A stretch of DNA of 64,000 nucleotides from positions 33,700 to 97,699 of the forward strand of contig JACQUZ010000088.1 in assembly GCA_016210055.1 (NCBI GenBank), read 5' to 3'. Within the stretch, counting starts at the first letter, position 1; each line of letters begins with the position of its first letter. The position numbers and the translations under genes are program-made. Below, piece after piece: positions 51,604 through 58,298 of the stretch. The stretch is from Deltaproteobacteria bacterium. GTDB taxonomy: Bacteria > Myxococcota_A > Polyangia > Haliangiales > SHYZ01. The notes beneath the pieces were generated by a model. The model saw only the letters and a list, made by a program, of their open reading frames with translations. It was not told where the DNA came from and ran no database searches.

Positions 51604-51619
51604 TGCAGCGGCCAAGCCA
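51604..51619 (-). promoter_or_regulatory. Sigma-54-like (-24/-12) promoter of the radical SAM operon
   Basis: Minus-strand TGGCTTGGCCGCTGCA: GG and GC exactly ten bases apart, TGGC and TGCA matching consensus TGGCAC-n5-TTGCA. Predicted start near 51593, two bases before the GTG at 51591 or 26 before ATG 51567. The response regulator of the same gene run is a sigma-54 activator, so autoregulation is possible. GG-n10-GC alone is common in GC-rich DNA. Confidence 0.4.
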
Positions 51620-51718
51620 GGGGCGCAGGCAAGCTCGTATTACAAGGAATTCGCGGCCTTGGGAGCGAATGCCGCTCCTCTTGATGGGCTATCCATTTGG
51701 CCGAATGGAGGGAGGAGC

Positions 51719-51829
51719 GTGAAGGACTGCGCTAACTCGGCATCATGGCTGGCATCTTTTGGGATCGGCGGGTGGCTAAGAACTTGGCCGATTGGAGGAC
51801 GCGAAGCGTTGCAGTCCTACCCCCGTTGA
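51719..51829 (+). CDS. Possible Trp-rich small ORF (36 residues), doubtful
   Basis: GTG 51719 follows GGAGGGAGGAG. The product contains WLASFGIGGWLRTWPIGG, hydrophobic with three Trp. It runs opposite to the radical SAM gene and overlaps the end of the remnant on the other strand. No known family. Confidence 0.2.
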   Translation: MKDCANSASWLASFGIGGWLRTWPIGGREALQSYPR

Positions 51830-52048
51830 AGCTTGTGCCTCCGCAGCAAGCGCTCGAGTGACTTCCGATGCACCTCGGCCACTTCTGCCGCCCGATCAAG
51901 GTCTCCGTCGCACGAGCGGAGGAGCTCCACCAGGTACTCCCTCTCGCGCTCGGCACGCGCGGCGCGGAGGCTGCCCCAAGGAGCTTCGGATCGGCGAGGA
52001 TCGTCGCTCGCTCCGCGACGTTGCGAAGCTCGCGCACGTCCCCTGGCT
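51817..52048 (-). pseudogene. 3' remnant of a sigma-54 activator gene, frameshifted
   Basis: One minus-strand frame reads PGDVRELRNVAERATILADPKLLGA, the post-AAA+ PGNVREL region of NtrC-type proteins. A second frame, one base away, reads ARAEREREYLVELLRSC and ends with AAEVAEVHRKSLERLLRRHKL before TAG 51817, a Fis-type helix-turn-helix. The two lie in tandem in different frames, so a frameshift (and possibly a deletion) separates them, and the rest of the gene is missing; the upstream frame closes at a TAA inside the palindrome at 52049-52096. A decayed gene, or a copy truncated by the palindrome. Confidence 0.75.
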
Positions 52049-52096
52049 GTAACCTTTCAGGGGGGCGCCGCCAGGCGCTGCCCCCTTAACGGTTAC
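52049..52096. repeat. 48-bp two-tier palindromic element
   Basis: Outer arms GTAACC (52049-52054) and GGTTAC (52091-52096) are perfect inverted repeats. Inside, AGGGGG (59-64) pairs with CCCCCT (81-86) and GCGCC pairs with GGCGC around a GCCA loop, with a two-base bulge. It abuts the truncated sigma-54 activator remnant. REP-like or MITE-like; it could also be a strong terminator. No second copy was noticed in this window. Confidence 0.5.
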
Positions 52097-52168
52097 GATG
52101 GCGACAGGTCGTCCGCGATCGTGGAGGAGCGTCGTGGCCGAACGGCGCTGCGTTGGCATCGGTTCATC

Positions 52169-53503
52169 TTAGCGCGACGAATCGAGCACCTCCGGGTTCA
52201 AAATTGCACTCGGATCAAGCTCCTTGCGCAGGGCCATGAAGTACGGGGCGAGCTCTTGATCCCGCTCCCCAACCAAGAATCCTCCCGCGTCGCGCACCGC
52301 CCGCTCGACGTCGCTTCGGGCAGGACCCGCTGGATCCGGACGATCTCCGTCGAGGAGCGTCACAAAGATGCACGCTCCATCGTCGTCAAAACGCGAGATG
52401 TGCGCCCGCGCGTCGCGCTGCGCATGGCGGGCTGCGTTGACGACCGCCTGGTACACGGGGACCAAGCGGCTTGGCGGCGCCGCGATCTCGAGTGCCGGCG
52501 GTGGGGGAACCGGACCGGGGAGCGTGTGACCACTCCGGCGACGCCACCAGATCTCGGCAGGAGCGGACCCGAGTGGGGTTCCTCCGAGACCTCTTGCCAG
52601 GTCTGCGTAGATGTCCCGTTCGACGGTCGCAAGCTCGCTCGGACCCGAGGTGCAAAGGGTTACGATGGCCTCCTCGGCGTTGGACGCGTCGGACCCGAGG
52701 TGTACACGTCCCTCGGCGCCGTCGTAGACACGCACGGCTGACGGACGGACGTCCGCCCTAAGGGCCAAAGTGACGGAGGCGACCGCGCTATCGATGCTTG
52801 GAAATCGGAAGGCGGCAAGCAGTCGGGCTTCGCTGCGACGGTGAATGCGCAGGACCACCGCGGTCACGATGCCTAGCGTCCCCTCGCTTCCGATCAGCGC
52901 GCTGGCGAGGTTTGGACCTGACGCGCGCCTCGGGGCCACCCGCGTGTGTATCGTCCTACCGCTTGGAAGCACAGCGGTCACACCCAGCACTGCATCGGCA
53001 AGGAACCCATGCCGTGGAGATGACTTGCCTGGGGTTCGCACTGAGACCAGGCCACCCAAGGACGAGCGCAAGACGGCCGGCGGATAGTCGCCGATGGTGA
53101 GCCCTCTCGGAAGAAGCAACTCTTCGAGCCGCAGCCCAACGAGCCCCGCCTGCGCGTGTACCACCAGCGACGTCTCGTCGAGGTGCAGGACATGCGTCAT
53201 GCGCTTGAGGTCGATGATCACGCGCGCTTGGCTCGTCTTGGTTCCCGATCGCTTTCGCGAGACGGTGCCGATTGGCGTCACCGTGAGCCCACGTGCCCCA
53301 CACAGGCGCACGAGCTCTGCAATTTCGGCGGCCGAGCCTGGGCGCACGAGCCAGGCGCGTGCATCGGACACCTCACCTGGCCCCAAGGGGAGACCGGCGG
53401 CCATGAGGTCCCTAGGCGTGCGCGAGACGTTCGGCGCGCCCACGATGCTGGCGAGCAGCTCAGCTACTTCCGAGTGATCATTGCGAATGGCGTTCCCTGC
53501 CAT
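52169..53503 (-). CDS. FAD-binding oxidase (PCMH/FAD_binding_4 type)
   Basis: 444 residues from ATG 53503, whose 5' end overlaps the upstream gene by 40 bases. The FAD-binding region contains VTPIGTVSRKRSG, DLKRMTHVLHLDETSLVVHAQAG, GDYPPAVLRSSLGGLVSVRTPGKSS and IGSEGTLGIVT, the usual PCMH-type motifs; the C-terminus ends DPSAILNPEVL as in D-lactate or glycolate oxidase-like proteins. It is shorter than its neighbour and lacks HHHG. The tandem of two related FAD oxidases suggests a shared pathway, and the overlap suggests co-expression; substrate unknown. Confidence 0.85.
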   Translation of the reverse strand: MAGNAIRNDHSEVAELLASIVGAPNVSRTPRDLMAAGLPLGPGEVSDARAWLVRPGSAAEIAELVRLCGARGLTVTPIGTVSRKRSGTKTSQARVIIDLKRMTHVLHLDETSLVVHAQAGLVGLRLEELLLPRGLTIGDYPPAVLRSSLGGLVSVRTPGKSSPRHGFLADAVLGVTAVLPSGRTIHTRVAPRRASGPNLASALIGSEGTLGIVTAVVLRIHRRSEARLLAAFRFPSIDSAVASVTLALRADVRPSAVRVYDGAEGRVHLGSDASNAEEAIVTLCTSGPSELATVERDIYADLARGLGGTPLGSAPAEIWWRRRSGHTLPGPVPPPPALEIAAPPSRLVPVYQAVVNAARHAQRDARAHISRFDDDGACIFVTLLDGDRPDPAGPARSDVERAVRDAGGFLVGERDQELAPYFMALRKELDPSAILNPEVLDSSR

Positions 53504-55152
53504 GACAGCCCCATCTTGCCTGGATTGAGGATTCCGTCGGGATCGAGCGCGTTCTTCAAGGCCTGATAGATCGCCATGGAGTCCCGGTGCTCGTCGGCCA
53601 TGAAGGGGGACTTGAGCAGGCCCACGCCGTGGTGGTGCGAAATCGTGCCCCCGGCCCGCGTGGCCGCGGCCAGGCCGTCGCGCCACAGCTCGTCGTATTT
53701 CTTCTCGGCTTGCTGCCTCGTGGCCGCATAGCCCACGAACGTGAAGTAGATCGAGCATCCCTCGGGATACGCGTGAGAGAAGTGCGCCATCACGAAGGCA
53801 TGGCGAGAAATGGCCTGGCGCACGCTGTCGTACAGGTCGAGGAGCCGCTCCCACGTGGAGGCTACTTCCATGGTATCGGCGAACGCCCCCATCTCGTAGA
53901 CCTTCGGCATCTTGTAGGACATGGCATACCGGCGTTCTAGCCAGTTCTTGCCCGGTTCCTCTCCAAGATCCTTGCCGCCTGCCTTTTCGAGCTCGCGCCC
54001 AACGAGGCTGGCCTCGACCTCCGTGCGGGCCCGAGCGCCTTCGGTCCCGACGATAAGCATGCAACCCCGTCGTCCGAGCTTGCGCGCGAGCGTCACCGCG
54101 GCCGTGTTGAGCACGCGCGAGCGAACGAGCGCCGCATGGAACAGCTCGCGACCGAGTGCCCCGTGACCGTTACCGGCGGCGCTGGGAATCAGGGCGCGGA
54201 GGCGTGCGAGCGGACCGTCCGCATCCGTCACCGCAGGCGGGCCCTCGAGCGATGGAAGGGCACCACCTTCCACTCGCTGGACCGCTTCTTCCTTGCGGCT
54301 TTCCTTGTGCAGGAGCGCCATGAACGTGTCGAACTCGTCGTACAGGCGCACGACAGCAGGCCGAAGGCCTCGCTGCATGACACGCCGAATCCCCTCGAGG
54401 CCGGAACCGACATCGGGAAACTCGTATCCCCTTAGGACTAGCAGCTCGGGCGCAGGCCTGATCTTCAGGCGTGCCGACGTGATGATGGCCAGCGTTCCTT
54501 CGCTTCCGACGAGGAGCTGCGTGAAGTCGGGTCCGACCATGGCGCGGCCGTGTCGCCCGGTGGTAATGACGTCGCCCCGCCCGGTCACGGCAGTCAAGCC
54601 GCGGACCATGTCCTCGATCTTTCCGTACTTTGTCGAAAGCTGTCCTGCGGAACGCGCCGCGAGCCAGCCGCCCACCGTCGAGCAGTAGATGGACGACGGG
54701 AAGTGCCCGAGGGTGAATCCCTTTCGGCAGAGCTCGCGCTCGAGCCGCTCGCCCATGACGCCGGCTTCCACCTCGCAGGTGAGGTCGTCGGGATCGATGC
54801 GCAGGATGCGATCCATTCGCTTGAGATCGATGGAGATCCCACCGTGGAGGGGCACTACGCCACCGCAGACGCCCGAGCCTGCCCCATAGGGCACCACGGG
54901 GACGTGGAGCCGGCGCGCGACGTGCATGATTTCGGCGAGCTCACCGGCGGTCTCCGGCCATACCACCGCATCTGGTGGATGGGATGTCGGGGCTCCTGCC
55001 CGGACGGAGAACAGGAGACGCGTCCACATGTCTCGCGCATGCGCGGTGCGGTCGGTGCCCTTGGTCGAAACGCGAAGATCGCCTACAGCGCCGGCAAGAG
55101 CGCGCCGAAGCTCCTCGAGGTCAAGGCGAACGACTGCCATCGCTAGCACCAT
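53464..55152 (-). CDS. FAD oxidase resembling alkylglycerone-phosphate synthase
   Basis: 562 residues (ATG 55152 or ATG 55140). FAD-binding block VPYGAGSGVCGGVVPLHGG, GHFPSSIYCSTVGGWLAARSAG, VGSEGTLAII; the C-terminal part has CSIYFTF and ISHHHGVGLLK and ends DPDGILNPGKMGL. HHHGVG and the Tyr of the CxIYF segment are the catalytic signature of alkyl-DHAP synthase (AGPS), which swaps the acyl chain of acyl-DHAP for a fatty alcohol to make ether lipids. Other FAD_binding_4 enzymes share parts of it. The head-to-head neighbour is a kinase-receiver gene. Ether lipids are known in Myxococcus; glpD lies nearby. Role is inferred. Confidence 0.75.
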   Translation of the reverse strand: MVLAMAVVRLDLEELRRALAGAVGDLRVSTKGTDRTAHARDMWTRLLFSVRAGAPTSHPPDAVVWPETAGELAEIMHVARRLHVPVVPYGAGSGVCGGVVPLHGGISIDLKRMDRILRIDPDDLTCEVEAGVMGERLERELCRKGFTLGHFPSSIYCSTVGGWLAARSAGQLSTKYGKIEDMVRGLTAVTGRGDVITTGRHGRAMVGPDFTQLLVGSEGTLAIITSARLKIRPAPELLVLRGYEFPDVGSGLEGIRRVMQRGLRPAVVRLYDEFDTFMALLHKESRKEEAVQRVEGGALPSLEGPPAVTDADGPLARLRALIPSAAGNGHGALGRELFHAALVRSRVLNTAAVTLARKLGRRGCMLIVGTEGARARTEVEASLVGRELEKAGGKDLGEEPGKNWLERRYAMSYKMPKVYEMGAFADTMEVASTWERLLDLYDSVRQAISRHAFVMAHFSHAYPEGCSIYFTFVGYAATRQQAEKKYDELWRDGLAAATRAGGTISHHHGVGLLKSPFMADEHRDSMAIYQALKNALDPDGILNPGKMGLSWQGTPFAMITRK

Positions 55153-55191
55153 AGCACTTGAGTCGGGTTTTGCCGCGCCTAGAAATCGGTC

Positions 55192-56448
55192 ATGAGTGCC
55201 CCAGGACCGGTGGCCGGAATGTTGCTCGATGGCGTGTACGCGCTACGGCAGGCACTCGGTCGCGGCGCGGCTGGCCAGGTCTGGCTCGCCGAGGACATCT
55301 TGCTCAAGCGTCCAGTTGCGGTCAAGATCGTCCCGCCAGAGCTCGTAGGTGGGAACTCGGAGGCCTGGCGCAATGCCCTGCGGCGCGAGGCGGCGGCCAT
55401 GGCGTCCATCCGTCACCCGAACGTGGCCCAGGTCTTTGCCTTTGGGCGACACCGTGACCTGCACTACTTCATCATGGAGTGGGTGGACGGGGAGACGATG
55501 CAGGGCGAAATCGAGAGGCGGCGAGTCACGGGGGATCGCATCCCGGTACGTCGAGCCTTGCGGATCATCGCCGAGGCCTGTCGGGGCCTCGCGGCCGTGC
55601 ACCGGGCGGGCATTGTTCACCGTGACGTCAAGCCGGCGAACCTCATCATCGCGCGTGACGGGCGGGTCGTGCTCATCGACTTCGGTCTCGTGCGAATGCC
55701 CGACGGTGGCGGCGCAGGTGGTGCGCCCGTCGGCACGCCGAGGTACATGGCCCCCGAGCTGGCGAAGGCGTCGTCTCTTCCCAGCTCCGACGAGCTGCAC
55801 TTGGCCGACATCTACTCGCTCGGCGCAACGGCCTTCGAAATCCTCACCGGCTTCCCCCCGTTCCCAGGCGAAGGGGCCCGTGAAGTCATCGAGCGCCATG
55901 TACACGAGGCACCGTCGCCGCCGTCGGCGAGACGCCCAGACCTCCCACCGATCGTCGACAGGCTGATCCTGCGCTCGCTCTCCAAGAAGCCGCGCGAGCG
56001 CTACGCGAGCTGCGAGGACATGCGCGCGGCGGTGGCTGCAGTGGCGGCGAGGCTTCGCCCCACCGAGCCTACGCCGAGCACTCCACGAGTCCTCGTCGTC
56101 GACGATGATGCCGATTTTCGGACCTTCGTGTGCTCGTTCGTACGACGGCTCTCACCCGATGCGTATCTCTACACCGCGGGGGACGGGTCGGAGGCGCTCG
56201 ATGTGGCCAGGAGGGTGCAGCCGCACCTCGCGGTCCTCGACTTGAACATGCCCCAAATGAACGGATTGGAGCTCGCGGAGGCGCTCGTGACCTATCCCGA
56301 GACAAAGGCGACCCGTCTCGTGGTCGTCTCGGGCGAGAGCGGCCAGGGGGAGCGGGCACGCTTTGAGAAGCTGGGGGTGATGAAGGTCTTCGAGAAGCCC
56401 TTGAAGCCGATTCTGTTCATGGAGTGCGTGCAGAGCGCCCTGGCGTGA
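55192..56448 (+). CDS. Ser/Thr kinase - receiver domain fusion
   Basis: 418 residues. The kinase (about 12-285) has LGRGAAGQVWLA, VAVKIV, HRDVKPAN, LIDFGLVRM, MAPELAK, all intact. A short linker leads to a CheY-type receiver (about 300-418): RVLVVDDDADF, phospho-acceptor Asp in VLDLNMPQMNG and the switch residues VVSGES and FEKPLK. Kinase and two-component receiver in one chain means His-Asp and Ser/Thr signals can meet. No hydrophobic helix, so soluble. It is divergent from the AGPS-like gene by about 40 bases, which may mean shared control. Confidence 0.92.
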   Translation: MSAPGPVAGMLLDGVYALRQALGRGAAGQVWLAEDILLKRPVAVKIVPPELVGGNSEAWRNALRREAAAMASIRHPNVAQVFAFGRHRDLHYFIMEWVDGETMQGEIERRRVTGDRIPVRRALRIIAEACRGLAAVHRAGIVHRDVKPANLIIARDGRVVLIDFGLVRMPDGGGAGGAPVGTPRYMAPELAKASSLPSSDELHLADIYSLGATAFEILTGFPPFPGEGAREVIERHVHEAPSPPSARRPDLPPIVDRLILRSLSKKPRERYASCEDMRAAVAAVAARLRPTEPTPSTPRVLVVDDDADFRTFVCSFVRRLSPDAYLYTAGDGSEALDVARRVQPHLAVLDLNMPQMNGLELAEALVTYPETKATRLVVVSGESGQGERARFEKLGVMKVFEKPLKPILFMECVQSALA

Positions 56449-56468
56449 TGAGACCGCCCAAGGTAGGG

Positions 56469-57179
56469 TCAGAAAACCCGGTACCCGAGGTACACGGCGA
56501 GCGTGAGGCTGCGCACGTACTGCGTGTAGAGCTCGTTCATGTAAGCGTGAACCTCGCGGTTGAGTTGTTCCGACTCGCGGTCCCGTGAGCCGAGGCTCAT
56601 GCTGGTTGACGACGCGAGCGTCCAAAGCCCGCCGAGCTCGGTGCGCAGCGCGAGTCCATGGGGCAGGGGAAAGCGATAGCCGACCCGCCCGGTCGCCAAG
56701 AGCAGCGTGCTGTTCATGTCTACCTCGGCATCTCGCCCTGGCCGGTTCACATCAGAGCCGGTGACCGCTTCGACGAGCTCCGTCGGCGTGGCGCTTCCTC
56801 CCAAGGCCGCGACAGTGAGCCCAGCGCCGACGTACAGGCCGTATCGCGCGAGCGGTCGAACGCCCAGCTCAAGCCCCGTGATCATGGAGTTGTCGAGGCC
56901 CGCCTTGATGAGCCTCGCTTCGCTCTCGCTGTACCAGCCCATGTCCACGGAGACCTTGTTGATCAAGTCCACGTAGGCGCCCGGCATGACACCGATGCGG
57001 CCGGACACGCGAAGGCGGAGCGGGAGCTCAACGTCTGCTCCGGCCCCAACCATCACCGGCACTTCGGTTCCCCCTTGGGCTTCGAGATGGACACGAGTCT
57101 CGGCGGCGCCTCGCACGGGAAAGAGGACGCCTGCGAGGAATGCCAGCGTCGCCCCGCGAATCATGGACGACACATCCAT
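56469..57179 (-). CDS. Outer-membrane beta-barrel-like protein, unknown
   Basis: 236 residues from ATG 57179 (ATG 57164 also possible). Signal peptide (cleavage near RGAAE), then alternating beta-strands of about ten residues with VEL, VGY, LTV patterns and a C-terminal VYLGYRVF ending in F. No recognised family. A helical insertion (YSESEARLIKAGLDNS) and a Ser/Arg/Glu helical segment near 200-220 are unusual for a simple barrel. Convergent with the kinase-receiver gene by 20 bases. Confidence 0.7.
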   Translation of the reverse strand: MDVSSMIRGATLAFLAGVLFPVRGAAETRVHLEAQGGTEVPVMVGAGADVELPLRLRVSGRIGVMPGAYVDLINKVSVDMGWYSESEARLIKAGLDNSMITGLELGVRPLARYGLYVGAGLTVAALGGSATPTELVEAVTGSDVNRPGRDAEVDMNSTLLLATGRVGYRFPLPHGLALRTELGGLWTLASSTSMSLGSRDRESEQLNREVHAYMNELYTQYVRSLTLAVYLGYRVF

Positions 57180-57249
57180 GGTGCGTGCGGGCAAGCTCCT
57201 GACACGTGATTCATCTTCCTAGCCTATCAGATCGTGTTACACGTTCTTC

Positions 57250-58155
57250 ATGTCCCCACCCCCGCCCGTCACTCCCGAAGAAGCACGCGTCGTCTTAGTC
57301 ATTGGTGTCATTGGTTCGGGGACCATGGGCCATGGCATCGCACAGGTTCTTGCGCAGGCAGGGTACGAAGCGCGCCTTTGCGACGTGGACGAGCGCTTGG
57401 TCACCGATGCCATTGGAAAGATTCGGGTCAGCTTGGACAAGGGGGTTTTGCGGGGAAAAATCGACCGGGGTACACGAGATGCGGCACTTTCGAGGATAAA
57501 AGCGACGACATCCCTCATCGAGGCCGTCAGGGACGCTGACCTCGTCATTGAGGCCGTCCCCGAGAAGCTCGAGCTCAAGCGCGAGATCTTCGCCACCATG
57601 GACCGGGCGGCGCCAGAACGAGCGATCTTGGCGACCAACACGAGCTCCCTGTCGGTGGCCGCCATCGCGAAAGTTGCCCGGGATCCGTCCCGCGTCCTGG
57701 GGATGCACTTTTTCAACCCGGTTCCGGTGATGAAGCTCCTCGAGATCGTTCGCCACGAGACGACGAGCGACGCGGCCACGGCCACGGCGCGCGCGCTGGG
57801 AGTAGCCATTGGGAAGGAGCCCATCGTCGTCCGTGATGTGGCTGGATTCGCTTCGAGCCGGCTCGGGATCGCCATCGGGCTCGAGGCCATGCGCATGGCC
57901 GAGAGCGGCGTGGCGACGATCCCCGACATAGATAAGGCCATGAAGCTGGGCTACGGACACCCCATGGGACCACTTGAGCTTAGCGACCTGGTAGGGCTAG
58001 ACGTCCGCTTGGCGATCGCCGACTACCTCGAGAAAGAAATCGGCCCCTCGTTCAAGCCGCCGGAGTTGCTGAAGCGCATGGTGCAAGAGGGGAAGTTGGG
58101 CAAGAAAGTGGGCGAGGGCTTCTATAAGTGGAAGGACGGCAAGATCCAGGGGTAA
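57250..58155 (+). CDS. 3-hydroxybutyryl/3-hydroxyacyl-CoA dehydrogenase
   Basis: 301 residues. N-terminal Rossmann NAD site GVIGSGTMGHGIAQ, then ADLVIEAVPEKLELKREIF, the catalytic TNTSSLSVAAIA and HFFNPVPVMKLLEIV region and the C-terminal dimerisation domain with GHPMGPLELSDLVGLD. This is the monofunctional HBD/PaaH type, which interconverts 3-hydroxyacyl-CoA and 3-oxoacyl-CoA with NAD(P)H, in fatty-acid oxidation, butyrate or polyhydroxybutyrate routes. About 15 extra residues precede the nucleotide strand. Its gene is separated from the upstream barrel gene by about 70 bases and stands alone. Confidence 0.93.
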   Translation: MSPPPPVTPEEARVVLVIGVIGSGTMGHGIAQVLAQAGYEARLCDVDERLVTDAIGKIRVSLDKGVLRGKIDRGTRDAALSRIKATTSLIEAVRDADLVIEAVPEKLELKREIFATMDRAAPERAILATNTSSLSVAAIAKVARDPSRVLGMHFFNPVPVMKLLEIVRHETTSDAATATARALGVAIGKEPIVVRDVAGFASSRLGIAIGLEAMRMAESGVATIPDIDKAMKLGYGHPMGPLELSDLVGLDVRLAIADYLEKEIGPSFKPPELLKRMVQEGKLGKKVGEGFYKWKDGKIQG

Positions 58156-58298
58156 CCTTTTCGGGTCCGGTCGGCTCCCGGGTACCTGGGCTGTTAGATC
58201 CTGCGAGCGCTCTTCAGGCGATTCCATAACGACCATCTGGACTCCACTCGCCCTTCGCGTGTATGGTCCGACCCCGTCGGACGACGGAGGTGAACCGG

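Noticed and set aside
51566..51829. 87-codon plus-strand ORF over the start of the radical SAM gene
   Set aside because: Its first half overlaps the radical SAM start on the opposite strand without motif; only the last 36 codons have a ribosome site, and even these are doubtful.
52169..54064. Extended 631-codon reading of the second FAD oxidase
   Set aside because: Its first 187 residues are an Arg-rich shadow of the upstream AGPS-like gene; the FAD-oxidase sequence begins at ATG 53503.
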